Assembly (NCBI RefSeq): GCF_003977595.1
Contig: NZ_RYYR01000001.1
Span: 62,001 to 126,000, forward strand
From: Lysinibacillus antri
GTDB taxonomy: Bacteria > Bacillota > Bacilli > Bacillales_A > Planococcaceae
Direction of reading: 5' to 3'
DNA length: 64,000 nucleotides
The position numbers and the translations under genes are program-made. The notes under the pieces are model-generated. The model saw nothing but the letters and a program-made list of their open reading frames with translations. It was not told the origin of the DNA and ran no database searches. Each line of letters starts with the position of its first letter. Positions within the stretch are counted from its first letter, which is position 1. Positions 39,129-48,500 of the stretch are shown piece by piece.

Positions 39129-39266
39129 TTAGAGTTTAAGAAAATCTAACATTGTTGTTAAAAAAATTAATAAGGTTGCTAGTTTTACATAGACTAATAC
39201 ATCTTTTTCATCCGCCAGAAGTAATAAACATTTTCCTATTAATATAATCGCAATTAGTTTGATCAA
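39129..39266 (-). CDS. Very short SpoIIIAF-position membrane peptide
   Basis: A 45-residue ORF from a TTG that overlaps the spoIIIAE stop (TTTTGA), with GGGGTGGGG eight bases upstream. It is nearly all hydrophobic: two helices (IKLIAIILIGKCLLLLA and VYVKLATLLIFLTTMLDFLKL), like the two N-terminal membrane helices of SpoIIIAF. The periplasmic ring domain of AF, which makes B. subtilis AF about 206 residues, is absent; the next 190 bases carry no in-frame continuation. Homology to AF is inferred from position and helix pattern only. Confidence 0.55.
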   Translation of the reverse strand: MIKLIAIILIGKCLLLLADEKDVLVYVKLATLLIFLTTMLDFLKL

Positions 39267-40174
39267 AAGCTTTTCCCCACCCCTAGTTGCATAATGACCA
39301 TCAGGATTAACCAAATAAATACAAAGGCAATTCCTAAAAGAATAGCAACTGCACAAAGTAATAATAGAGATTTGCCAACATCATCTAACAATCCGCTTAC
39401 TGTGCCACCAGTAAACGGTTCAACAATTGCAGCTAAAAACTTAAATGTTAAGGCATGGATTAATAGTTTCCCTGCTGGAAAAAAGGCAGCAACCCAAAAA
39501 GCAGTCATTGCACTAAATCCAGCTATGGTTGTAGCAGTAGATTGATATTTATGGAATATTGAGAAACCTTCTACAATAAGAGAACCGACAATTGGAATCG
39601 TTTGTTCAATTACCTTTTTTACTGGGCTTGCGATAGCTTGGTCTATCGTAAAAAAAGCAACCCCGGTAAATGAAAGAACTGTCACCATCCCAAGAAGTGA
39701 TGCCGTTATTAAGGTCATCACGGTACCACGAATGAGATCAGATGCTTTTGAAAAGCTAAGATCTTGGATAAACCTTGTACAAAAATCAAGTACAAGTGCA
39801 ACCGTTACTGCAGGTATTAAGATTTTTTTGCAAAGTAGCATGAGCATTTCAAATATAAAGAGAACAATTGGGCTCCATGCAATAAATGAAAACACCGCGT
39901 TTAAAACAACAAGCAAGGAAGTTAAAATCGGTGTTACGGCTAAAAAGAAATCTGATGCTATATTGACCAGTTGAGACATTAGTGAGAACGCATCCATCAC
40001 AGTTTGTCCAAGCGTTAAGACGAGAACAATGACAAATAACGTGTCACCCCATTTTTTAAACGCTGGGACGAATGCCTCGAGTATTAAAAAAACAATGGTG
40101 TACGTCATGATTAAAATGATTGATTGTCCAGCTAGTTTTAATGGGTCGATAAAAATATTAAGTATTTCATTCAT
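39263..40174 (-). CDS. spoIIIAE: Stage III sporulation protein AE (short form)
   Basis: A 303-residue polytopic membrane protein with about seven or eight hydrophobic helices. AE-family features include SDLIRGTVMTLITASLLGMVTV and a C-terminal FFPAGKLLIHALTFKFLAAIVEPFTGGTVSGLLDDVGKSL. It lacks the N-terminal signal-like extension that brings B. subtilis AE to about 399 residues. It would form the membrane channel core of the SpoIIIA-Q complex. Confidence 0.85.
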   Translation of the reverse strand: MNEILNIFIDPLKLAGQSIILIMTYTIVFLILEAFVPAFKKWGDTLFVIVLVLTLGQTVMDAFSLMSQLVNIASDFFLAVTPILTSLLVVLNAVFSFIAWSPIVLFIFEMLMLLCKKILIPAVTVALVLDFCTRFIQDLSFSKASDLIRGTVMTLITASLLGMVTVLSFTGVAFFTIDQAIASPVKKVIEQTIPIVGSLIVEGFSIFHKYQSTATTIAGFSAMTAFWVAAFFPAGKLLIHALTFKFLAAIVEPFTGGTVSGLLDDVGKSLLLLCAVAILLGIAFVFIWLILMVIMQLGVGKSF

Positions 40175-40187
40175 TGTTTAAAGCCCC

Positions 40188-40565
40188 TTACTGAAGCTTT
40201 TCTAAAATTGACGAGAAATTCGTTAGTACTTTTGCAAATTCGCTAGTCCAATAAATGAGCAGTACGATACGGACTGAAAACATCACAAGTTCACCAAATG
40301 TTCCATATTCTTCTTCATCAAATAATGACTGAAAAAACAACCCTATCTGATAAAATAGTGCAGAGTACACAAGTTGAGGTACATAAGGCACTGTTGAAGC
40401 ATAAGAAAGTAGCTGCTCTATAAATGGAATAGCGAGCATCGACAGTAAAAAATATAATAGTACGAAGAAAAATATAATGACAAATAGTCCGTGTAGTTTA
40501 TGAATGGTTTCTTTAATAAATATGAGAAGTAAAATTAAGATGACAGCATACATTAAGTAGTTCAT
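40188..40565 (-). CDS. spoIIIAD: Stage III sporulation protein AD-like membrane protein
   Basis: A 125-residue protein with about four hydrophobic helices (YAVILILLLIFIKETI, LFVIIFFFVLLYFLLSML, a helix at 60-80, and VMFSVRIVLLIYWTSEFAKVL). Size, topology and position between AC and AE indicate SpoIIIAD, but sequence similarity to the B. subtilis protein is low by eye. The gap to AE is 13 bases. Confidence 0.7.
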   Translation of the reverse strand: MNYLMYAVILILLLIFIKETIHKLHGLFVIIFFFVLLYFLLSMLAIPFIEQLLSYASTVPYVPQLVYSALFYQIGLFFQSLFDEEEYGTFGELVMFSVRIVLLIYWTSEFAKVLTNFSSILEKLQ

Positions 40566-40575
40566 TTTGTGTTAC

Positions 40576-40782
40576 CTAGTTTAAATTGAGCCATTGGAAG
40601 AATGTAAGAATGTCGTCAAAGAAAAGCCGTAAAAATCGAATTAGTTCAGCTGTGATATAAAGATATGCAATGAAAAATATAAAAAATGAAAATTCCTTTT
40701 TGCCGATTTGCTCAAAAAAAACATGAAGTAAAGCAATAATGAGCCCTACCCCTGCTACTCGCAAAACGTCCTGTAACTCCAT
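40576..40782 (-). CDS. spoIIIAC: Stage III sporulation protein AC
   Basis: A 68-residue protein, same length as B. subtilis AC. The N-terminal VLRVAGVGLIIALLHVFFEQIGKKEFSFF matches the AC pattern (AGVG...LH...QxGKKE) and a second helix follows. It is the first gene of this operon; GGAGG precedes ATG. spoIIIAA (the ATPase) and spoIIIAB, which should come first, are not present between efp and this gene. Confidence 0.85.
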   Translation of the reverse strand: MELQDVLRVAGVGLIIALLHVFFEQIGKKEFSFFIFFIAYLYITAELIRFLRLFFDDILTFFQWLNLN

Positions 40783-40843
40783 TACGACGCCTCCTTGTGT
40801 AAGGCAATATATGAGCTTTGTCCATTAAATAGACCAAGCACCA

Positions 40844-40879
40844 AATAAAAAAGTCATCTACCTTAAAGATAGATGACTT
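40844..40879 (-). terminator. Terminator between efp and spoIIIAC
   Basis: Twelve-base stem (aagtcatctacc with gatagatgactt, one wobble) then TTTTTTATT on the minus strand. It separates housekeeping efp from the sporulation operon. Confidence 0.85.
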
Positions 40880-40921
40880 AGATTTTCTATTTAATTAAGC
40901 TTACTGAATGTGCATTACAGG

Positions 40922-41479
40922 TTATGCACGAGAAACGTATGAACCTTCAGTAGTGTTAATAATTAATTTATCGCCTTCATTAACGAAGAATGGTACTTGA
41001 ACGACTAAACCTGTTTCCATTGTAGCAGGTTTTGATCCACCTGAAGCAGTGTCGCCTTTAATTCCTGGCTCTGTTTCTTTTACTTCTAATACAACCGTGT
41101 TTGGTAGTTCTACTCCTAACATTTCACCTTGATACGTTTGAATGTGAACTTCCATATTTTCAAGAAGATATTTTAACTCTTCTTCAATTTGCGCTCCTGC
41201 TAATTCTGTTTGTTCATATGATTCCATATCCATGAACACATGAGAATCACCTTGTGCATATAAATATTGCATTTTACGGTTATCGATTTGCGCCTTCTCT
41301 ACTTTTTCACCTGCGCGGAACGTTTTTTCTGTTACGTTTCCGTTACGTAGGTTACGTAATTTAGAACGTACAAATGCTGCACCTTTACCTGGTTTAACGT
41401 GTTGGAAATCTAATACACGGTATAATTGGCCATCAATCATAATTGTAAGACCAGTACGGAAATCGTTTACTGAAATCAT
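40922..41479 (-). CDS. efp: Elongation factor P
   Basis: A 185-residue three-domain EF-P with the tip loop [18 protein letters not shown], placing the modifiable Lys at residue 32, and the C-terminal signature of domain III ([21 protein letters not shown]). It rescues ribosomes stalled at polyproline. Thirteen bases after papA, the usual pairing. Confidence 0.97.
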   Translation of the reverse strand: MISVNDFRTGLTIMIDGQLYRVLDFQHVKPGKGAAFVRSKLRNLRNGNVTEKTFRAGEKVEKAQIDNRKMQYLYAQGDSHVFMDMESYEQTELAGAQIEEELKYLLENMEVHIQTYQGEMLGVELPNTVVLEVKETEPGIKGDTASGGSKPATMETGLVVQVPFFVNEGDKLIINTTEGSYVSRA

Positions 41480-41492
41480 GAATATTCCTCCA

Positions 41493-42554
41493 TTATAAAA
41501 TAATTAGTTCTTTTGTCGAATGTGTTAATTTTTCATTACCTGTTTCTGTGATAATAATATCGTCTTCAATACGAACGCCACCTATGCCTGGTAAATAAAT
41601 ACCCGGTTCGATTGTTACAACCATATTTGGTTCTAAAACTGCTTCTGAACGGAATGAAAGTGCAGGACCTTCATGAACTTCTAAACCAATTCCATGACCA
41701 GTTGAATGTCCAAACGCTTCACCATAGCCCTTCGATGTTAGATAATCACGAGCTACCGCATCTGCTTGAATGCCTGTCATACCAGGACCAACCTTTTCCA
41801 ACGCTAAAAGTTGCGATTCTAAAACAGTGTTGTACATGTCGATCAGTTTTTCAGAAGGTTGCCCCACTGCGATTGTACGTGTTATATCTGAGACATAGCC
41901 ATTATATAATGCACCGAAATCAAGTGTGACGAAATCACCCTTTTCAATCACTTTATCTGTGGCAACTCCGTGTGGTAAGGCACTACGCACGCCGCTTGCA
42001 ACGATTGTGTCAAAAGAGGATGAAGTTGCCCCAAGTTTTCGCATGAAAAATTCTAATTCATTCGATACTTCAAGCTCAGTCAAGCCTGGTTTTATAAACT
42101 TTAAAATATGAGTAAATGCTTGATCTGCAATCTCACATGCAACCTTAATAATATTAATCTCTTGTTCAGTCTTAATCAAGCGTATTTTTTCAATTAATCC
42201 AGAAAACGGCACTAAATCAGCTTTTAATAAGGATTTATAAGTTTCATATGTCCCATAAGTCATTGTATCTTTCTCGAAACCTAATGTTTTAATACCCATT
42301 TTCTCTACTTGATTCGCAACTTCCTTGTAAAGAACACCATCATGTTGAACAATTCGAAAATCTTGAACTTGTTTTTTAGCTTGCTCCGTGTAACGAAAAT
42401 CCGTAATAAATACCGAATCATCTTTCGATACAATCACTACACCCGCACTACCTGTAAAGCCAGTCATATAACGACGGTTAAATTCATTTGTAATCAGTAG
42501 CCCATCGATATTATTTTCTACTAACGCTTTACGCAACTTTTCTAATTTTAACAT
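41493..42554 (-). CDS. papA: M24 family Xaa-Pro peptidase (YqhT/PapA-like)
   Basis: A 353-residue pita-bread metallopeptidase. Its N-terminal creatinase-like domain ([20 protein letters not shown]) is followed by the catalytic domain with all five metal ligands: D in [12 protein letters not shown] in YVSDITRT, H in [16 protein letters not shown] in VTIEPGIY, and E in GGVRIEDDI. It removes N-terminal residues before proline. Upstream neighbour of efp. Confidence 0.95.
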   Translation of the reverse strand: MLKLEKLRKALVENNIDGLLITNEFNRRYMTGFTGSAGVVIVSKDDSVFITDFRYTEQAKKQVQDFRIVQHDGVLYKEVANQVEKMGIKTLGFEKDTMTYGTYETYKSLLKADLVPFSGLIEKIRLIKTEQEINIIKVACEIADQAFTHILKFIKPGLTELEVSNELEFFMRKLGATSSSFDTIVASGVRSALPHGVATDKVIEKGDFVTLDFGALYNGYVSDITRTIAVGQPSEKLIDMYNTVLESQLLALEKVGPGMTGIQADAVARDYLTSKGYGEAFGHSTGHGIGLEVHEGPALSFRSEAVLEPNMVVTIEPGIYLPGIGGVRIEDDIIITETGNEKLTHSTKELIIL

Positions 42555-42570
42555 GTCAAAGATCCTCTCT

Positions 42571-42999
42571 TTATTGTTCTAAGAACTTTCTAATGGCTAG
42601 CTCATAGCCAAATGTACCTAACCCGCAAATTTGCCCTACACATTCTGCTGCAAGTTTTGATTCATGACGAAATGCTTCTCGCTTATGTATATTGGAAATG
42701 TGCACTTCTATGACAGGCACATTTACCGCTGCAATGGCGTCCCTAAGCGCAATACTTGTATGTGTATAGGCACCAGGATTAAAAATAATCCCATCCACTC
42801 CAGTATCCTCCGCTTCATGAATCCAATCGATTAGTACTCCCTCGTGATTCGATTGCTTAAAATCCAAAGTTGCTTGAAATGACGAAGCGAGAGATGTACA
42901 TTTTTCTTTCACATCCTCCAACGTTTCGCTGCCATAGATTTCTGGCTCACGTTTACCTAACCGATTTAAATTGGGGCCATTTAATACTAATAGCTTCAT
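42571..42999 (-). CDS. aroQ: Type II 3-dehydroquinate dehydratase
   Basis: A 142-residue flavodoxin-like enzyme with [17 protein letters not shown] (catalytic Arg and Tyr), [31 protein letters not shown] and [11 protein letters not shown]. It converts 3-dehydroquinate to 3-dehydroshikimate in aromatic amino acid synthesis. aroK, two steps later in the pathway, is at 55.9 kb. Confidence 0.96.
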   Translation of the reverse strand: MKLLVLNGPNLNRLGKREPEIYGSETLEDVKEKCTSLASSFQATLDFKQSNHEGVLIDWIHEAEDTGVDGIIFNPGAYTHTSIALRDAIAAVNVPVIEVHISNIHKREAFRHESKLAAECVGQICGLGTFGYELAIRKFLEQ

Positions 43000-43037
43000 T
43001 CATTATTCTCCTTTATTAGCGAAAAATTACCACTTAT

Positions 43038-43490
43038 TTATTTTATCACAGTGTCTTTATAGGGCAACTTATTTCGTTCAGCATGAGCGCGATAATGATA
43101 TGCAGCCGTTTCGAAGACGAATCGAGCAGTGACAATCACCGTTACCATAAAAGGAATAGATAATTTTTTAAAAGACGATAACTCTGCTGGTAATTCAAAA
43201 ATAAACCACTCAATAATCAAAGCTAATAATGCGCCAATAACTAATGAAGTTAAAAAATGCGGAACAAGAATGATATATTGCATAATTAAATAAAAGATCA
43301 ATGTAATGAGAAACACGATAATTAATAGGAATAACCACTTGATGGACCAATGACTATTTTCAAGAATACCTAACCTTTTTGTATAGCCTACTGGACTCCA
43401 CTTAACAAAATGGAATAGTGAAAGTACTTTCATTGAAATGGTTAGAAAAATCGACGCAAAAATACTCGTCACAACAGCTAAATAAATCAT
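43038..43490 (-). CDS. YqhR family membrane protein
   Basis: A 150-residue protein with four hydrophobic helices (about residues 3-22, 51-72, 77-97 and 110-128) and the conserved HFVKWSPVGYTKRLG loop. It sits between aroQ and the divergent yqhQ, as in B. subtilis. Function unknown. Confidence 0.85.
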   Translation of the reverse strand: MIYLAVVTSIFASIFLTISMKVLSLFHFVKWSPVGYTKRLGILENSHWSIKWLFLLIIVFLITLIFYLIMQYIILVPHFLTSLVIGALLALIIEWFIFELPAELSSFKKLSIPFMVTVIVTARFVFETAAYHYRAHAERNKLPYKDTVIK

Positions 43491-43623
43491 TTACAACACC
43501 TCTTTTTTATGTTAGTTTCCCCATAAATAAATTTCGTTATGCGAAAATGTAGAGGTTTTGCATAAAATTTAGTACAATAGTATAGCTATTAGTTTTATAT
43601 TTTGAGAGAGTGGTGTACATAAT

Positions 43624-44559
43624 TTGAGTAATTCAGCACCTGTTTATGGCGGTCAAGCACTTCTAGAAGGCGTTATGTTTGGTGGACAGGACCATACCGT
43701 AACAGCAGTCCGCAGAAATGATGATTCAATAGATTATTACTATGCTAAAAAACCAAAAAAGCCAATTTTTCAAAAGCTAAAGAAAATTCCTTTTGTTCGC
43801 GGTGTAATAGCATTAATTGAATCTTCAGGTCTCGGAGCAAAACATTTACAATTTGCAAGTGAACGTTATGATGTTGACCCAGGTGAAGAAGAGGTTGATG
43901 GCCCAGAAATGTCAAAGCTACAAATGATTCTTGGTGTCGCGGTTGTCGGGGTTATATCATTTATATTTGGTAAATTTGTCTTCACTTTAGTTCCAGTTTT
44001 TTTAGCAGAGTTATTTTCTCCATGGGTAACAGGGAAATATCCTCAAATATTCCTAGAAACAGGGTTTAAGCTCATATTACTCCTTGTGTATTTATATTTT
44101 ATATCGATGACACCGATCATAAAACGGGTCTTCCAATATCACGGTGCGGAACATAAAGTAATCAATTGTTATGAAGCGGGCATGGAGTTAACGGTTGCCA
44201 ATGTCCAAAAACAATCTCGCTTACATTATCGTTGCGGCTCCAGTTTCATTTTATTCACTGTAATCATTGGAATGTTCGTTTACTTCTTCTTCCCGACCGA
44301 TCCATTATGGTTACGTATTGTCATTCGTATTTTATTAATTCCTGTAGTACTTGGTATTTCCTTTGAAGTGCTTCAAGCGACAAATGCACTACGCGATATT
44401 CCAGTTTTAAAATACTTTGGCTACCCTGGTTTATGGTTACAATTATTAACAACGAAAGAGCCGAAAGACGAAATGGTTGAAGTAGCCATTGCTTCCTTTA
44501 ATAAGCTCCACGAAGTTGAAAAAAATCCAGAGCTAGCAATGGAATTACATCATGATTAA
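43624..44559 (+). CDS. DUF1385 membrane protein (YqhQ-like)
   Basis: A 311-residue protein with the DUF1385 signatures VYGGQALLEGVMFGG at the N-terminus and YHGAEHKVINCYE near residue 175. It has hydrophobic helices at about 100-125, 143-160, 208-228 and 235-255. It starts with TTG at 43624 (ATAATTTGAGT); a GAGAGAGTGG site lies about ten bases upstream. Function not established. Confidence 0.88.
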   Translation: MSNSAPVYGGQALLEGVMFGGQDHTVTAVRRNDDSIDYYYAKKPKKPIFQKLKKIPFVRGVIALIESSGLGAKHLQFASERYDVDPGEEEVDGPEMSKLQMILGVAVVGVISFIFGKFVFTLVPVFLAELFSPWVTGKYPQIFLETGFKLILLLVYLYFISMTPIIKRVFQYHGAEHKVINCYEAGMELTVANVQKQSRLHYRCGSSFILFTVIIGMFVYFFFPTDPLWLRIVIRILLIPVVLGISFEVLQATNALRDIPVLKYFGYPGLWLQLLTTKEPKDEMVEVAIASFNKLHEVEKNPELAMELHHD

Positions 44560-44562
44560 TGT

Positions 44563-44597
44563 AAAGCGTGTTTGGTACAAGCCAAGCACGCTTTTTT
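44563..44597 (+). terminator. Terminator of yqhQ
   Basis: Imperfect stem aagcgtg..ttgg/ccaa..cacgctt followed by TTTTTT. Confidence 0.8.
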
Positions 44598-44672
44598 AAC
44601 GTAATTTTTTGAGCACGCATGCACAACTCCCGACAGATTCGATAATATCGCAGAAATTAGGGAGTTTACAGC

Positions 44673-45440
44673 ACGGAACTAGATTTAATAAAAGTTCTAT
44701 TATTAGTTTTCTTCGGGTTTGTCGGGGCATTCATTAATGCAACGGTGGGTGGCGGTGGTTTGATTACGTTACCGGCACTATTATTAGTGGGGCTCCCCCC
44801 TTCCACAGCCATTGCAACAAACAAACTAGCCGCTTCTATGGGAAATTTAACAGGTACTTTAATCTTCTTTAAAGCAGGCAAAGTTGACTTTAAACTAATC
44901 GGCCCCATTTTACCCTTTGTCTTTATTTTTTCCATGTTCCGCGCTTGGACCGTCCATTTGATTGATTCGGAAATTTTACGTCCCCTAATTATCGTCATGC
45001 TCGTCATCGTTCTTCTTTATACACTATATAAGAAAGACTTCGGACAACTGGAAGATTGAAAACCATTTACGTGGAAACGAAGAATTATCTTTTTTGGTAG
45101 TTTAGTATTGATCGGCTTTTATGATGGCTTTTTCGGTCCTGGAACGGGGTCATTTATTATCCTTATCTTTCTAATTATGGGCTTTGATTTTTTACAAGCT
45201 GCCGGAAATGCCAAGCTATTAAATTTTATTAGTAACATTTCCGCGCTCATTCTGTTTTTGTTTCTCGGGGAAGTCGTCTTTTCTTACGGCTTAATTATGG
45301 GAGTATCGATGATGGCAGGGGCTTTCTCCGGTACGAAATTTACATTAAATCGAGGAACTACCTTTGTTCGTCTACTTTTCATTGTCATGACAGTTGTGCT
45401 AATTATTAAAAATAGCTATGACTACTTTTGGGCTTCATAG
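44673..45440 (+). pseudogene. Broken TSUP (TauE/SafE) family anion transporter
   Basis: A 255-codon frame encodes a typical TSUP permease: GAFINATVGGGGLITLPALLLVGLPPSTAIATNKLAA in the first half and GFYDGFFGPGTGSF near the middle. Two defects break it. The expected start, eight bases after AGGGAG, is ACG (44673-44675) instead of ATG, and an in-frame TGA at 45057-45059 splits the halves. Frame is otherwise open and motifs are intact, so decay is recent. Re-initiation at GTG 44745 or TTG 45108 would give only fragments. Confidence 0.85.
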
Positions 45441-45450
45441 TTTACATACA

Positions 45451-45487
45451 AAAACGCCAATTTCCGATAATTAGAAATTGGCGTTTT
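45451..45487. terminator. Bidirectional terminator between the TSUP pseudogene and nrdJ
   Basis: Perfect 11-base stem (acgccaatttc/gaaattggcgt) flanked by AAAA and TTTT, serving both converging genes. Confidence 0.85.
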
Positions 45488-45547
45488 ATTGTTAAGATAT
45501 AGAGACTAGTTTTTGGTTACTTTAAAACTGGCGAGTGAATTTTACAC

Positions 45548-48500
45548 TTATAATCCACATTTTAGTTGGGCACCACAGCTTGTACATGTATTACAACCAC
45601 CTAGTTCTTCTACAGTACCTTGTCGACATACCGGACAAGTATTCCCTACTTCAGAACCAATTGTCACGTTTGTAGTTGTTAGAGGGGCAATCGTATCCAC
45701 TAAAACTACAGGATTTTTCCCATTCACTTTTTCCTCTAACACTTCATCGAATGCTAATTGCTCATCATGGGAAGATTCCGCTTTTAATGTAAGCACCTGT
45801 GAATCACGGCTACCATCCACGTAGACCGTACCACCTTTTGCTCCACCTTTATATAGACGTTCATATACTTTTTGAACTTGCTCCACCGTATAACCTTTAG
45901 GCGCATTCACTGTTTTTGAGATAGATGAATCGACCCAACGCTGAATCACACACTGAACATCTGCATGCGCTTCAGGCGATAATTCCATTGAAGAGATGAA
46001 CCAATTTGGTAGATTGTTCTCATCAACTTCTGGATGTCGATCGATATATTCTTGAACGATTTCTGCCTTCACTTCGATAAACTTACCAAGTCGACCTGAA
46101 CGGTAATATACGAAGGAGAAGTAAGGCTCAAGCCCAGTTGCAACTCCGACCATTGTACCAGTACTCACTTTTGTTACTCTCTATATAGAGGACGGGATTA
46201 TTAGTACCCGTTCCATATGTCGCCATATGGGTCAGACTATATCATCAACCATTTTAGAATGTCTTTTTCAAATGGTTGCTCGGCATGTAGTCGTTGAGGG
46301 GTCAGCCACGACTTCCCTGCGGATTGTCTGGTAGGCGAAAACCAACACTTTTACGTTTTTACCCTATAGTAGCTGGCAAAGCTAGGTAGTAAAAGATACG
46401 CCAGAGTTTCCCGCATATAGCCAAGTTTACGCTACATTTTTACAAATGTATGGGGCAATATGTTTACCCGTTGGTGCAACAGTTAATAAATGAGAGTTAC
46501 GAATACCATTTTCTAAAATTCCTTGACGTACATGCTCAGGCATCTTTTGCATGTAGCCTGTATTGATAAAGGCTTGTCTTAAGCGATTTGTTTCTTCTTC
46601 TGTCTCACCTTGTAAGAATGGGAAGCTTCCGCGCTCTTTACCAAGCTCAATCGATGTTTCATACGCAGCAACGGCGATCGTTTCAAAGATTTTATCAACT
46701 AGTTTATTGCCTTCTGGTGATCCATATTCTTTTTCACAATAGATGAGTAAGTCTGCTAGTCCCATCACACCAAGACCGACACGACGCTCCCCTAATGCTT
46801 GTTTACGATTTTCTTCTAAGAAGTATGGAGTTGAGTTAATAACGTTATCTTGCATCCGCACACCGATTTGAACCGTTTCGCGTAATGCATTATAGTTTAC
46901 TGTTTTTGTGTCCTTCTCTGCAAACTTAGCTAAATTCACCGCAGCTAAGTTACAAACAGAAAACGGTGCAAGTGGTTGTTCCATTTTGTTATCCTAAAGG
47001 CTTTTTATCCTCTAGTTCTACCCTTTCATTTCAGCATGCTCCATTTATTGTAATCCTTATTCCTATGAAGCATGTCTTCACACCCCTTAAATCCTAGCTT
47101 TTTTGGAATTTTTTTGGTTGTGCAGAGGTAGTTCAGCATATCTCTTCACTTTTTCAAGTGTTGCGGTCTCTTGCCCGGATTATAGTCTACATAAGTAGGA
47201 TCACCGAGTATGCGTTGCCCCTGACTAACGCTTTACCATTAGTCTTCGGTTCGGATTAGCGTCTCAGCCTTCCCGCTTTATCCCGCAATTTTTAACGTGA
47301 GGCGAAGTCCACCACACGGATTTGTCGCTACAACCTTTTGTCCATATGCACGAGCATTGGTCATGTCGTTCGCGTTATCGATAAAGAAAATCCCTGGTTC
47401 AGCAGCATAAGTTGCACAAATATTAATTAAATTCCACAGTTCACGGGCTTTAATTTTGCGATATGTGCGAACTCTATGACCAAGCGCTTCCCACTCACGA
47501 ACATCCCCTATTTCATGCCATTTTTCATTATAAATAGCCATTTCTTCAGGCGTATAGTTCGCAACATCCGGGAATCGAAGTTCATAATCTTCATCGTTTT
47601 CAATCGCTTGCATGAAATCTTTTGTTAAAGTAACAGATATATTTGCACCTGTTAAAAACTCCGGATTATGAACGCTATATGTTCCACCGTCACGAAGTTT
47701 ACCTTCTGCGTCTTTAATAATTGCTTCGCTAAATCCACCGTAACCAGGAATGTTTTTATAATTTACAATGCTTTGATACATTGCTTCTTCTTGTTGTGTT
47801 AATGGTTTAAATTTTAATTTTTCATTTGCGAGTGATGAGATTAACTCTTCATTCGTATTTTCAATTAGGAACCGTAAAATACGTGGATTTTGCATTTTTG
47901 AAATGATGAATTCCACTATATCTGGGTGCCAATCTGCTAGCATAATCATTTGAGCCGATTTCTTGCGTAAGTTCGCTACACTTACTCTCTATGTCACCAT
48001 AGATGTTGAGACCATATCTTACATCATTGTAGATGCCCTCGCACTTCGGAATGGCTTCATCCCTACTCTACTCGCTTCCATGCCTTGATGCCTTGCATGT
48101 GCTTTCGATGGCCGTTGAACCTTCTCCATTTTACAGGAACTTGGCTGCTGATAATCTTTATCCCTCTACTATTTTTAAGCATTCACGCTTACCGTTTCCA
48201 GTTACGTTGTAGCTAGTAGAGCATTTATAATACTTATTCTCACATAATTAGTCAGAAGCATTGTTAAACTCTATTTTGTATTATAAACTTCCATATTTAT
48301 CACCCTTATTTTGCTAAGTGAAAATATTTCAGTAAAAGACTTCCCAGCAGTTCACGAGGTATTTTATAGACGAGGCACTCTCAATTAAACTATTCTCTTA
48401 CCACGTCTTGACCCACCTTGTTCAACCAGATGCGTCAGTTTTGCAATGTCATCAAGCCATGATACAGAACCACTTGATTTCCCATTGACACCGCGCGCTA

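Noticed and set aside
46166-48399. nrdJ inserts as inteins
   Set aside because: The inserts contain stops in all relevant frames, are only 300-444 nt, and lack Cys/Ser-start and HN-C splicing motifs.
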